Source of the DNA: Sporosarcina aquimarina | GTDB taxonomy: Bacteria; Bacillota; Bacilli; Bacillales_A; Planococcaceae | Assembly: GCF_023715615.1 (NCBI RefSeq) | Contig: NZ_JAMBOM010000005.1 | Coordinates: 1-64,000, forward strand | DNA length: 64,000 nucleotides | Reading direction: 5' to 3' | Shown: piece by piece, positions 1 through 8,255 of the stretch | Position numbering within the stretch: the first letter of the stretch is position 1 | How the letters are laid out: every line of letters begins with the position of its first letter | The notes under the pieces: model-generated | Databases searched by the model: none | What the model was told of the DNA's origin: nothing | Seen by the model: the letters and a program-made list of their open reading frames with translations, nothing else | Made by a program: the position numbers and the translations under genes

Positions 1-6
1 ATTCAT
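1..6 (-). CDS. Start of a gene running off the left edge (unknown product)
   Basis: Only the first two codons (ATG AAT, Met-Asn) lie in the window. The call rests on a near-perfect Shine-Dalgarno sequence (AAGGAGG at about 14-20, reverse strand) about 7 bases before the ATG. Nothing can be said about the product. Confidence 0.5.
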
Positions 7-200
7 GATGAGTCCTCCTTGGTATGCAAATTAGGGGTCAATTCGTGCAGATTTGACACCCCGCATCATACCAAGAGGGCTTTTTCTATTCAAGTCCCCG
101 AAAAAGCTTCTAACAGGAATGCTCCTACTAGTCTTTGAAAAGAGTGTATCATACCCCGCGAGCACGGGCATGATTGAGGTTTATTTATGTTGTTCATCAA
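7..200. other. Upstream region of the left-edge gene; no gene seen
   Basis: Between the left-edge start codon and the permease terminator. The short plus-strand open frame here has no ribosome binding site, and no recognisable protein or RNA element was found. Confidence 0.4.
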
Positions 201-237
201 AAGAAGAACCGTTTCCTATAAGAATACGGTTCTTCTT
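197..237 (-). terminator. Rho-independent terminator after the permease gene
   Basis: A perfect 12-bp inverted repeat (AAGAAGAACCGT / ACGGTTCTTCTT, 201-212 and 226-237) with a 13-nt loop. Read on the minus strand it follows the permease stop directly and is trailed by TTTTGATG, as expected for an intrinsic terminator. Confidence 0.85.
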
Positions 238-240
238 GCT

Positions 241-1308
241 TCACAGTATATAATTCCCTACAATTCCTGCAGCAACGCCGAGTACAACGACAGATACACT
301 GACGAAGACGAGTACCCGTTTCGGGAACGACTTGGATACGAGCAATAATGACGGCAAACTGACTGCTGGCAAGGTTAGCAACAACGCTGCTGCCGGTCCT
401 CCGCCCATACCATATGCCATGAATGTCTGGATAATTGGGATTTCTGCAGCTGTCGGAATGACGAATAGCATGCCACCAATCGCAACGAGTAACAAGAGTA
501 AAATTGAACTACCTGTCGCTTCCCCCAATTGAGGGAATAACCACCCTTTCACTGCACCCATCAACAAAACAGATAGGAAGTAAGCAGGCAAAATGTACAG
601 TGTCATTTTACCGAGGCTTTTCAGCCAGCGCGAAAGAAACGAACCTTGTTCTTCTTCAACAGCTTGTTGCAGTAGTTTTTCCGTATCCAATGGTTTTAAG
701 GCGGGCACGAATCGGTTTGCTAAATAACTCACACCAAACGTCAAAATAAGACCAAACACTAACCGTAGAGCCGTGAATTTCCAGGACAACACGAATGTCA
801 TGAAAACGAGCGCTGCTGGATTTAACGTCGGATTTCCAATCCAGAATGCGAGCGCCGCACCAACTGACACGTTCTTTTTACGGAGCCCTACTGCTACAGG
901 CGCTGCGCAACACGTGCACATCATGCCAGGTACTGCGGCAAGTCCGCCTGTAGCTGTACTTGCAAACGACGTTTTACCAAGAACACGGATGAGCCAAGTT
1001 GCCGGAAGAAGCACTTGCAATAATGAGCCTAATAGAATTCCGAGGACAGCTGCTTTCCATACAGCAGCAAAATACGTCACTGCATAATCCCATGCCCCTG
1101 CAAAAGAAGCGGATTCCGCTTTACCAGGATTTGATCCTAAGATTGAATCCCCTATGGAATGTGTAGAAAAAGCAGTGATGCTTTTGTCCAAATAAGGCAT
1201 CCATTTGACGTAAGTAAGACCAATGATAGCAATTGCTAAAAAGATTACACTATATAGAAGAACTCTTTTAGAGTGACCTTGTTGATGTACTTCTGTCTTA
1301 TTCATCAT
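241..1308 (-). CDS. Permease of the ArsP_1/YraQ (DUF318) family
   Basis: An integral membrane protein of 355 residues with about eight hydrophobic segments. The family signature is visible mid-protein: a Cys-rich loop (MCTCCAAPVAVGLR) followed by GNPTLNPAALVF, as in the predicted permeases of PF03773 (some export trivalent organoarsenicals, most have no known substrate). The first segment follows a short basic N-terminus. The start is ambiguous: two adjacent ATG codons (1308 and 1305) follow GGAGG at 1313-1317, and the second has the better spacing. The gene is monocistronic, closed by a strong terminator. No ars genes are nearby, so the substrate is unassigned. Confidence 0.8.
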   Translation of the reverse strand: MMNKTEVHQQGHSKRVLLYSVIFLAIAIIGLTYVKWMPYLDKSITAFSTHSIGDSILGSNPGKAESASFAGAWDYAVTYFAAVWKAAVLGILLGSLLQVLLPATWLIRVLGKTSFASTATGGLAAVPGMMCTCCAAPVAVGLRKKNVSVGAALAFWIGNPTLNPAALVFMTFVLSWKFTALRLVFGLILTFGVSYLANRFVPALKPLDTEKLLQQAVEEEQGSFLSRWLKSLGKMTLYILPAYFLSVLLMGAVKGWLFPQLGEATGSSILLLLLVAIGGMLFVIPTAAEIPIIQTFMAYGMGGGPAAALLLTLPAVSLPSLLLVSKSFPKRVLVFVSVSVVVLGVAAGIVGNYIL

Positions 1309-1420
1309 ATAACCTCCAGTAAAAAATGAACAACTGAATAATTATATCACTAATATCATCCTCATGCTTTTAAAATTATTTATCGAAAACTCCAACATTA
1401 CTGTTTCCAGTAAAAATATC

Positions 1421-1449
1421 TTGTACAACTAAATTTCTTCTGGTAGGAT
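1421..1449 (+). promoter_or_regulatory. Sigma-A promoter of the PyrR-type leader and MFS gene
   Basis: -35 TTGTAC (1421-1426), 17-bp spacer, -10 TAGGAT (1444-1449). It lies just upstream of the PyrR-type leader, so transcription would begin about 15 nt before the binding loop. Confidence 0.6.
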
Positions 1450-1468
1450 AAGAACAATTAAATTGCTC

Positions 1469-1589
1469 CTTTAACACGGTCCAGAGAGGCCGGAAAGGGT
1501 ACCGGATTATGAGACTGGCTCTGCTGCGTCTCATGTAATTTGTTGTACTTTGCCCTTACTGTCCTCTTTAGACGGTGAGGGCATTTTTG
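1469..1589 (+). promoter_or_regulatory. PyrR-type transcription attenuator upstream of an MFS transporter
   Basis: Three mutually exclusive structures can be drawn. (1) A PyrR binding loop at 1469-1499: CCTTT pairs with AAAGG and CGG with CCG around the purine-rich TCCAGAGAGG, matching the anti-antiterminators of Bacillus pyr leaders. (2) An antiterminator: AAGGGTAC (1495-1502) can pair with GTAC and CCCTT (1545-1548, 1553-1557), enclosing a 7-bp hairpin ATGAGAC/GTCTCAT. (3) A terminator at 1551-1583. In known pyr attenuators UMP-bound PyrR stabilises structure 1 and so favours termination. The downstream gene would be expressed when pyrimidines are scarce. Confidence 0.85.
1551..1588 (+). 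terminator. Attenuator terminator of the PyrR-type leader
   Basis: A 13-bp stem (TGCCCTTACTGTC / GACGGTGAGGGCA with two G-U pairs) and loop CTCTTTA, followed by a short T-run. Its 5' arm overlaps the 3' arm of the antiterminator, as regulated termination requires. Confidence 0.85.
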
Positions 1590-1723
1590 TGCACATTTTG
1601 TTACTGCGCACTCTTTTAATTAGCGTTCTGTGAGACGCAAAAAGAGGATGGCAATCGCTGTGAATAACGGTTCCATTCTTCTTACGTTGAGCAACACCCT
1701 ACAATAGGAAGGCGGAACTTACG

Positions 1724-2956
1724 ATGAATTATCAAAAGAAAACGGTGGTGGCTTCGGTCGCTGGTCTTACTCTCGAAGGCATGGATATCATGTTCATTTC
1801 CTTTGCAATGACGATGATCATTGCGGACTTTGGCATCGACTTTGCAACAGGAGGTATGATCTCGTCTGTCACGAATATTGGAATGCTCGTAGGAGGCGTG
1901 CTTTTCGGGATAATGGCAGATAAATTTGGACGGGTTAAAGTGTTCACATACAGTATTTTGCTCTTTGCACTTGGAACAGCACTTACTGGACTTGCTACAA
2001 ATATTGAACAAGTTTATATCTACCGCTTCCTCGCTGGACTTGGGGCAGGTGGAGAATATGGAATCGGAATGGCCCTCGTCGCTGAAGCTTGGCCAAAAAA
2101 CAAACAAGGTCGAGCATCTTCTTATGTTAGTGTTGGGGCTCAATACGGTGTAATCTTAGCAGCTTTGCTAAGCGCGCTCATTTTACCTGCTTTCGGTTGG
2201 AGAGCCTTGTTCTTTGTCGGAATCATCCCAGTCATCTTCGCATTTATCGTGCGCCGTAATTTGGATGAATCTCCTGAGTGGCTAGAATCTCAGAAATTAA
2301 AAAAAGCAGAAAAGAAAAAAGAGAATGCCGGGAAACTTCGTTTACTTGTCGCTTCTCCACGGATTGCCTTCACAACTCTTACACTTGCAGTGATGGCGAC
2401 TGTTCAAATTGCAGGATATAACGGACTCATGATTTGGCTCCCATCGATGTTGCAACAATCTCAAGGACTTTCCGTTTCAAGCTCAGCTCTCTGGACAATC
2501 AGTACAGCAGTCGGGATGATTGCAGGTATGCTCGTCTTCGGACAAATTATGGACAGACTTGGCGCGAAGAAAGCATACGGCCTTTTCTTAATTGCGTCGG
2601 CAATAGCCGTGTTCCTTTACAGCTATGCAACTGGCAGCGCTGGTGTTTTAATCGGCGGAGCAATCGTCGGATTCTTCTCTAACGGGATGTTCGCAGGATA
2701 TGGTGCCTTGATTAGCAGTTTCTATCCGGTAGAAATCCGCAGTACTGCGACGAATACAATTTTCAACTTCGGGCGTGCTGTCGGTGGATTCTCACCAATA
2801 CTAGTCGGGTACATCTTACAACACTATGATATGACTGCCGCGATGATCTACCTCGCAATCCTGTTCTGTGTGTCGTTCATTTTCATGTTGACACTTTCAC
2901 ACACGAAAAAAGAGACTCCATCTACAAACAGTACACCTGCTGTTGACTTGAATTAA
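1724..2956 (+). CDS. MFS transporter, candidate pyrimidine or precursor importer under PyrR control
   Basis: A major facilitator protein of 410 residues with 12 predicted membrane segments and the MFS loop-2 signature GIMADKFGRVKVF near residue 65. The N-terminus (TLEGMDIMFISFAM) and the RFLAGLGAGGEYGIGMALV region resemble the sugar and aromatic-acid:H+ symporter (AAHS/SP-like) branch, so uptake is likelier than drug efflux. A Lys/Glu-rich loop (about residues 190-210) separates the two halves. RBS GGAAGG lies 13 nt before ATG. The substrate is not evident from the protein. The PyrR-type leader suggests uracil, orotate or another pyrimidine-pathway compound; that assignment is inference. Confidence 0.8.
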   Translation: MNYQKKTVVASVAGLTLEGMDIMFISFAMTMIIADFGIDFATGGMISSVTNIGMLVGGVLFGIMADKFGRVKVFTYSILLFALGTALTGLATNIEQVYIYRFLAGLGAGGEYGIGMALVAEAWPKNKQGRASSYVSVGAQYGVILAALLSALILPAFGWRALFFVGIIPVIFAFIVRRNLDESPEWLESQKLKKAEKKKENAGKLRLLVASPRIAFTTLTLAVMATVQIAGYNGLMIWLPSMLQQSQGLSVSSSALWTISTAVGMIAGMLVFGQIMDRLGAKKAYGLFLIASAIAVFLYSYATGSAGVLIGGAIVGFFSNGMFAGYGALISSFYPVEIRSTATNTIFNFGRAVGGFSPILVGYILQHYDMTAAMIYLAILFCVSFIFMLTLSHTKKETPSTNSTPAVDLN

Positions 2957-2965
2957 TACAAAAAC

Positions 2966-2998
2966 GAAAGCCGTCCCTTAACACTCGGGACGGCTTTC
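2966..2998. terminator. Bidirectional terminator between the MFS gene and speB
   Basis: A 12-bp perfect stem GAAAGCCGTCCC / GGGACGGCTTTC with a 9-nt loop. It is flanked by an A-rich tract on the left and a T-rich tract on the right, so it can serve both convergent genes. Confidence 0.85.
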
Positions 2999-3014
2999 TT
3001 CTATTATATATAAA

Positions 3015-3875
3015 TCACTTTGCAAGCGTCAGTAGCATCTCACGAATGGTTTTACAAGCAACCGCTGTCGAAGCACCGGACGGATCGTATTGTGGAGATA
3101 ATTCTACGACGTCCGCCGCAACGATGTTTTCAAGCGTTTGAAGGTGTCCAATCGCCGTTAGCAATTCTCGGTACGTAATGCCGCCGGGCTCAGGGGTACC
3201 GGTTCCAGGGAACGTCCCTGGATCCAACACATCCAGGTCAATCGTCACATACACCGGAACGTCTTTCAATGATTTTACTACTTCTGGTAATGTCTCCAGT
3301 GTGAACTTTTCCAAATGGGTATGCGTCCTTGCCCAGTCAAACTCGCTCTTTAAACCAGAGCGGATGCCGAACTGGAAAATCCGACCGTCACCGAGGAAGT
3401 CATGGCAGCGACGGATGACGGATGCATGCGAGAGCGGTTCCCCCATATAGTCTTCACGCAAATCAGTATGCGCATCAATATGGATTACGTGCAGATTTGG
3501 GAACGTGTCATAAGCAGCTCGGATAGATGGCAAGCTCACTAAATGCTCGCCACCGATCATCAGAAACTTCTTACCATCTGCCAATACTTGACCGCTGTAC
3601 ATTCCAATTTCCTGAAGGACACGCTCCGTATTTCCAAAAGGTAATTCCAAATCTCCCCCGTCGAAAACGCGAGCATCTTCTAAGTCTTTATCCAAATAAG
3701 GAGAATACGTTTCTAATCCATAGGAATCCGGACGAATCGCTTGGCCGGCAAAACGAGTACCAGGTCTGAAACTTGTCGTCCCGTCAAATGGAGAACCGAA
3801 TAATACGATTTCCGCTTCTTCGTACACGGTTTCACAGCCGATGAATGCGTTCGTACTCAATGCATTATTCTTCAC
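3015..3875 (-). CDS. speB: Agmatinase (agmatine ureohydrolase)
   Basis: Hydrolyses agmatine to putrescine and urea. Ureohydrolase metal motifs are all present: GGEHLVS, HIDAHTDLR, SHASVIRR, and TIDLDVLDPGTFPGTG near residue 215. The length of about 286 residues is normal. I prefer the GTG at 3875, which has GGAGG 9 nt upstream; a TTG at 3881 in the same frame is only 3 nt from it. It is the last gene of the metK-speA-speD-speE-speB operon and overlaps the end of speE, which suggests translational coupling. Together with SpeA it makes putrescine from arginine. Confidence 0.93.
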   Translation of the reverse strand: MKNNALSTNAFIGCETVYEEAEIVLFGSPFDGTTSFRPGTRFAGQAIRPDSYGLETYSPYLDKDLEDARVFDGGDLELPFGNTERVLQEIGMYSGQVLADGKKFLMIGGEHLVSLPSIRAAYDTFPNLHVIHIDAHTDLREDYMGEPLSHASVIRRCHDFLGDGRIFQFGIRSGLKSEFDWARTHTHLEKFTLETLPEVVKSLKDVPVYVTIDLDVLDPGTFPGTGTPEPGGITYRELLTAIGHLQTLENIVAADVVELSPQYDPSGASTAVACKTIREMLLTLAK

Positions 3876-4719
3876 TATCAAGCGCCTCCACTACATAACT
3901 CGGTAATGCAAAAGCTCCGTGATGAAGATCTGTATTGTAATACTTCGTCTTCAAACCGATTGAGTTCCACACGTCTGCATCTGCATCCTTTAATGGATCG
4001 AGCGACTTCGAAGCGAATCCGAATAGCCAGTGACCCGATGGATACGTCGGCATATGGTATTGATAGACCCGTGCGACAGGGAAAATTTCTTTTATCTTCG
4101 TCCGTGCCTTCTTCATGTTCTCCGCATATTCGGAGAAATAAGGGGACTCATGCTGGTTGATCAAAATCCCTTTGTCATTCAACACACGATAGCATTCCTT
4201 ATAGAATGCTGTCGTGAACAACCCTTCTCCTACTGAGATTGGGTCAGTGGAGTCAACGAGAATCAAGTCAAACGAAGCGTCCGGTGCGTTTTGGACATAG
4301 GCAAGCCCGTCACCAAAAGCGAGCTCCATGCGAGAATCTTCTTCTACACCTGCTGCTGTAATCGGTAAATATTGTTGGCACAAACGGAACACTTGCTCAT
4401 CAATTTCAGCAAGTACGACTTTTTCTACTCCAGGGTAGCGCAAGACTTCACGCGCAGTCCCCCCGTCTCCTCCACCGATCACGAGCACTTTCTTAATATC
4501 TGGGTTCGTTGCAAATGCCGGGTGAACAATCATGTCATGATAGATGAATTCGTCTTTTTCATTGACCATCATCAACCCATCTAATGTGAAAAACGAACCG
4601 AATTCCTTACCTTCATAAAAATCAATCTGCTGGAACGGTGACTTTTCACTGTGCAGGTGTTTTTCATATCCGATAGAAAACTTGCAGTCTTCGCTCCATT
4701 GTTCTGTATACCAACTCAT
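3865..4719 (-). CDS. speE: Spermidine synthase (putrescine aminopropyltransferase)
   Basis: Transfers the aminopropyl group of decarboxylated SAM to putrescine. Family motifs are clear: N-terminal QQIDFYEGKEFGSFFTLDG, the cofactor motif VIGGGDGGTAREVLRYPGVE around residue 76, and DSTDPI near residue 155. Length 284 residues. The start ATG overlaps the speD stop (ATGA) and is preceded by AGGTG within speD. The product consumes both the putrescine made by SpeA/SpeB and the decarboxylated SAM made by SpeD, whose genes flank it. Confidence 0.95.
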   Translation of the reverse strand: MSWYTEQWSEDCKFSIGYEKHLHSEKSPFQQIDFYEGKEFGSFFTLDGLMMVNEKDEFIYHDMIVHPAFATNPDIKKVLVIGGGDGGTAREVLRYPGVEKVVLAEIDEQVFRLCQQYLPITAAGVEEDSRMELAFGDGLAYVQNAPDASFDLILVDSTDPISVGEGLFTTAFYKECYRVLNDKGILINQHESPYFSEYAENMKKARTKIKEIFPVARVYQYHMPTYPSGHWLFGFASKSLDPLKDADADVWNSIGLKTKYYNTDLHHGAFALPSYVVEALDSEE

Positions 4720-5150
4720 ACGTTCGCACCTACCATTACTGGCTTCACAGTCACTTCTTCAATCTCTTTTTCTGCAAACTGTCGAATTTTTTCTACCATT
4801 CCGCGCGGTACTTCAAATGACTCCACTTTTTTCGCTTGAAGTTTTTCAGCTAAATAATCCGCCGCTTTCCAAGGGCTAACAGAATCTCCGCATGTGTAGA
4901 CATCTACAGAAGCAAAACCATATTCTGGCCATGTGTGAATCGTCAGGTGAGATTCCGCGATAATCACAGCACCAGATACTCCGTATGGATTAAAATGATG
5001 GAACACCGATTCTACGATGGTTGCTCCTGAGTAATCTGCAGCCTCTTTCATGAACTGCTCAATCACTTTGTTATTCTCTATAATTTCGCTCGGGCACCCA
5101 TAATATTCAATCAACACATGGCGTCCTAGCGCCGATAATTCTAAACTCAT
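4716..5150 (-). CDS. speD: S-adenosylmethionine decarboxylase proenzyme
   Basis: Class 1B pyruvoyl enzyme of 144 residues. The autocleavage site is AESHLTIHTWPEYG near residue 65: the serine of E-S-H becomes the pyruvoyl group. The conserved VDVYTCGD follows. It is longer at the C-terminus than the roughly 126-residue Bacillus enzyme (tail KEIEEVTVKPVMVGANV). Start ATG lies 2 nt after the speA stop, with the GGGGG of that gene's last codons as ribosome binding site. It supplies decarboxylated SAM for SpeE, encoded next. Confidence 0.94.
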   Translation of the reverse strand: MSLELSALGRHVLIEYYGCPSEIIENNKVIEQFMKEAADYSGATIVESVFHHFNPYGVSGAVIIAESHLTIHTWPEYGFASVDVYTCGDSVSPWKAADYLAEKLQAKKVESFEVPRGMVEKIRQFAEKEIEEVTVKPVMVGANV

Positions 5151-5152
5151 CG

Positions 5153-6643
5153 TTAATATCCCCCTTTTACGACAGTCACACTGCCTGTTTGTTTTGACCC
5201 CGATAACACGCTTCCGAATTCTTGTTCATAGTAGGTGTAGTGCTGTACCACTTCACATGTAATCCGTTCACCTGGAATGACCAACGGAATCCCTGGTGGA
5301 TATATCATTAATGTATCGGCACTAATACGACCAATTGCATCATCAATCGCAATTGACTCTTGTTCTGCATAATAGGCGTCTCGTGGTGTCATCACTAGTT
5401 CATTGACTGAATCCACAACTGTCCATGCAGAGTGGAGAACGTGCGATTTTTTGTGTGTTCGTTCTATATCTAGCAAAGCTGCTGTAAGACGTCCGATTGA
5501 TATTTCTGTATCCGCCGGCGTGATTATCGCCATGACGACGTACCCTTCAGCAAGCTCCATCTGAATGCCATACCGTTGTTTTAATAGTGAATAAACTTCA
5601 AAACCAGTCCGCCCTAGTCCATTCACTCGTATAACTAACTTTGTCCAATCATGTGACTGTAGAAAGCGAGTGTTGATATTTCCACTTTTCAACACTTCAT
5701 AATGTTTTCCTGATTCGATTGCTTCAATTGCCTCAGCTACAATCGGCTTCAGTCGTCGATACGCATCTGCACCGTGTAGCACAAGTTCTCTCCGAGCTGC
5801 GTCTAATGAACTCATAAGAAAGTAGTTAGCGCTCGTTGTTTGGAGCATGCCGGTCACTTTTCGTACTTTATCTGCAGAAATGCAATTGCCTTGGAGCAAC
5901 AATAGTGAGCTCTGTGTAAGTGAACCACCTGTTTTATGCATACTTGTTGTGACAAGGTCTGCACCTGCTACTATCGGATCAATCATTTCATCGAGAACCT
6001 TTAAATGTGCACCGTGTGCAGCGTCTACCAATACGATGACGTCTGATTTATGGGCTAATTCACAAATCGTCTTCAGATCGGTCATCGTTCCAAAATACGT
6101 AGGATACGTAATAAGCAATGCTTTGGCAGATGGATGTTCACGTAATGCTTGTGAGACGTTTTCAACTGAAACGCCATGTGAAATTCCAAAATGATCATCC
6201 ACTTCCGGTTGCATGAATGCAGGAATGACTCCGCTTAAGATCATTCCGTCAATGACCGACTTATGGCAGTTTCTTGGCACAAGAAGTGTCTCACCTGGTT
6301 TACATGTAGCGAGAATCATCGCGTGGATGCCTACAGTTGTGCCGTTGACTAGAAAAAACGCATGATCAGCTCCGAAGCTTTGTGCAGCTAACTCTTGTGC
6401 CTCTTTAATGACCGATTTCGGATGGCTTAACAAGTCCAATTCCGCCATTGAATTGACGTCCATTTTGAGTGCCTGCTCTCCGATTGCATCGCGAAACGGG
6501 GTTTTCATTGTGCCCATTTTGTGCCCCGGTACATCGAACGAAACTGTTTCAGAATTCGCATATCGAACGAGTGCATCAAATAGTGGAGCATCCGTTTGGA
6601 GAAGGTTTCTTGTTGGAACTGTCGTCTCTTTGACGATGTTCAT
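5153..6643 (-). CDS. speA: Arginine decarboxylase, PLP-dependent (Orn/Lys/Arg decarboxylase family)
   Basis: A fold-type I PLP enzyme, about 496 residues, in the short Bacillus SpeA/YaaO class. Visible features are the substrate-side motif FDVPGHKMGT near residue 40, NGTTVGIHAM (cofactor phosphate region), VDAAHGAH (Asp binding the pyridine ring) and the PLP lysine in TSMHKTGGSLTQ. The start is taken as the ATG at 6643, which overlaps the metK stop (TGATG); an upstream GTG at 6649 is possible. Arginine is assigned over lysine or ornithine because agmatinase (SpeB) is in the same operon, so agmatine is the logical intermediate. Confidence 0.9.
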   Translation of the reverse strand: MNIVKETTVPTRNLLQTDAPLFDALVRYANSETVSFDVPGHKMGTMKTPFRDAIGEQALKMDVNSMAELDLLSHPKSVIKEAQELAAQSFGADHAFFLVNGTTVGIHAMILATCKPGETLLVPRNCHKSVIDGMILSGVIPAFMQPEVDDHFGISHGVSVENVSQALREHPSAKALLITYPTYFGTMTDLKTICELAHKSDVIVLVDAAHGAHLKVLDEMIDPIVAGADLVTTSMHKTGGSLTQSSLLLLQGNCISADKVRKVTGMLQTTSANYFLMSSLDAARRELVLHGADAYRRLKPIVAEAIEAIESGKHYEVLKSGNINTRFLQSHDWTKLVIRVNGLGRTGFEVYSLLKQRYGIQMELAEGYVVMAIITPADTEISIGRLTAALLDIERTHKKSHVLHSAWTVVDSVNELVMTPRDAYYAEQESIAIDDAIGRISADTLMIYPPGIPLVIPGERITCEVVQHYTYYEQEFGSVLSGSKQTGSVTVVKGGY

Positions 6644-7824
6644 CAGCACCCGGCTCCGACTGTGTCATATACAGATTGCGTTAATGCATCGACTTTGTCT
6701 GTCCGCTCCCACGGTAAATCTAGTTCCGTACGTCCAAAATGTCCATATGCAGCTGTCGCTTGATAACGTGGTGTCCGTAAATCGAGCATGTCAATAATGC
6801 CTGCAGGTGTCAGATTGAATACGTTACGGACAGCACGAAGCAATAGTTCATCTGCAGCTGTCCCTGTTCCGAACGTATCGATTGCAATACTAATTGGCTC
6901 GCTTACACCAATGGCATAGGACAACTGAATTTCACATTTCTTAGCAAGCCCTGCAGCGACAATATTTTTAGCGACATATCGCGCTGCGTAGGCCGCGGAA
7001 CGGTCCACTTTCGTACAGTCTTTCCCAGAAAACGCACCGCCACCATGACGAGCTGCCCCACCATACGTATCGACGATGATTTTTCGTCCTGTTAATCCTG
7101 CGTCTCCATGAGGTCCGCCGGTTACAAATCGACCTGTCGGATTAATGAGCACCCGGAACTCCCCTTGCAAGTTGAATTCCTTAACTGTGCTTAAGATAAT
7201 TTCTTCTTTCACGTACGCTTCGAATGATTCTTTGTCAAAATCACCGTCATGCTGAATCGACATTAAAATCGTATCGATCTTCGGCGTTTCTTTCGATGTA
7301 TAGTCAATTGTCACTTGTGATTTCATATCAGGACGTGCCCAACGGAACTGTCCATTTTTCCGTAGAACAGACGCTTTCTTCACTAGCGCATGCGCCAATT
7401 CAATCGGCAACGGCATGAACCCTGTTGTTTCATCCGTCGCAAACCCGAACATCAAGCCTTGGTCTCCAGCACCGATTTCTTTTGTATCACTAGATGTGTC
7501 AACACCCATTGCAATATCTGGTGATTGTGTATGAACTAGTACTTGCACGTTACATGAAGAGCCATCGATTCCTAATTCATCGTTCGTATATCCTATGTCA
7601 ACTAACGTTTGTCGAGCGATCTTTTCTATATCCAACACCGCTCCTGTTGTGATCTCTCCACCAACGATTACGGTGTTCGTTGTCGTAAACACTTCACACG
7701 CTACCCGTGAAAATGGGTCTTGTGCAAGTGCTGCATCTAAGACTGCATCCGAAATTTGATCAGCAATTTTGTCCGGATGCCCTTCTGATACTGACTCTGA
7801 AGTAAATAAAATCTTTTCAACCAA
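6643..7824 (-). CDS. metK: S-adenosylmethionine synthetase (methionine adenosyltransferase)
   Basis: Makes SAM from methionine and ATP. The three repeated domains carry the expected motifs: [17 protein letters not shown] at the N-terminus, [10 protein letters not shown] near residue 118, and [10 protein letters not shown] near residue 260. Length 393 is typical. The start is TTG at 7824, nine bases after AAGGAG; no in-frame ATG is close to that site. It is the first gene of the spermidine operon, overlapping speA by one base. The leader contains a promoter, a SAM-I-like aptamer and a terminator, so SAM feedback on the whole operon is likely. Confidence 0.96.
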   Translation of the reverse strand: MVEKILFTSESVSEGHPDKIADQISDAVLDAALAQDPFSRVACEVFTTTNTVIVGGEITTGAVLDIEKIARQTLVDIGYTNDELGIDGSSCNVQVLVHTQSPDIAMGVDTSSDTKEIGAGDQGLMFGFATDETTGFMPLPIELAHALVKKASVLRKNGQFRWARPDMKSQVTIDYTSKETPKIDTILMSIQHDGDFDKESFEAYVKEEIILSTVKEFNLQGEFRVLINPTGRFVTGGPHGDAGLTGRKIIVDTYGGAARHGGGAFSGKDCTKVDRSAAYAARYVAKNIVAAGLAKKCEIQLSYAIGVSEPISIAIDTFGTGTAADELLLRAVRNVFNLTPAGIIDMLDLRTPRYQATAAYGHFGRTELDLPWERTDKVDALTQSVYDTVGAGC

Positions 7825-7862
7825 TATAATCCGCTCCTTACAAAAAATGTGTTTTGGAGCAC

Positions 7863-7895
7863 AAAAAAAGCTCTCCTACAACCTAAGGAAAGCTT
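7863..7895 (-). terminator. Riboswitch expression-platform terminator before metK
   Basis: On the minus strand a 10-bp stem (AAGCTTTCCT / AGGAGAGCTT) with an 8-nt loop is followed by a run of T. It lies between the aptamer-like structure and the metK ribosome binding site, where a regulated terminator belongs. Confidence 0.85.
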
Positions 7896-7918
7896 CGATC
7901 TGCATCAGCTGCTTATCC

Positions 7919-8040
7919 TCTTATTGTTCACAGTTCCATCACGAAACTGCGCTCAGGTTGGGCGCCCTATCCAAAAAAATCTTTCGAATGGGTTTGCCAC
8001 CGCATCGTCGACCCCTCGTCTCCGCGGCTACTAATAAGAA
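7919..8040 (-). promoter_or_regulatory. Diverged SAM-I (S-box)-like riboswitch leader of the metK-spe operon
   Basis: Minus-strand RNA closed by P1 TCTTATT/AATAAGA, the usual S-box P1 sequence. Inside it, P2 has kink-turn-like AG and CGA elements and a short GAC/GTC helix. GGCAAACC replaces the canonical GCAACC. A P3 arm (CCC/GGG) leads into GGGCGCCCAACCT, which resembles the J3/4 pattern GGTGCCAAtTCC. A P4 hairpin CAGTTTC/GGAACTG follows, and then P1 closes. AGG in the P2 loop can pair with CCT after P3, like the S-box pseudoknot. Primary sequence is far from consensus, so the class is inferred from architecture and from the metK context. Confidence 0.65.
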
Positions 8041-8063
8041 TGACTTTATTCATGCTGAAAACA

Positions 8064-8092
8064 ATAGTATAGGATTGTGTTTTTCCTGTCAA
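8064..8092 (-). promoter_or_regulatory. Sigma-A promoter of the metK-spe operon
   Basis: -35 TTGACA (8092-8087), 17-bp spacer, -10 TACTAT (8069-8064), about 25 nt before the P1 helix of the leader. Near-consensus on both elements. Confidence 0.85.
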
Positions 8093-8255
8093 TATATTTT
8101 CAAAATTTAATTGAATGAAAATTAAAATGGTTAAATAGTGTTATAAATTTATATATGTAATATGACCAATTAGGCTAGTTCTGGAATCATGATTCTATTA
8201 TTGATAGACTGGAAAACAAGGTATTCAAATCAGTCTGAAAGGTGGTCAATATCTA

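Noticed and set aside
53..253. 66-codon plus-strand ORF at the left edge
   Set aside because: No ribosome binding site and it runs through the permease terminator.
7919..8040. T-box, lysine, Mn (yybP-ykoY) or M-box leader before metK
   Set aside because: None of their defining strings (for example T-box TGGNACCGCG, lysine-type junction strings) is present; the S-box plan fits better.
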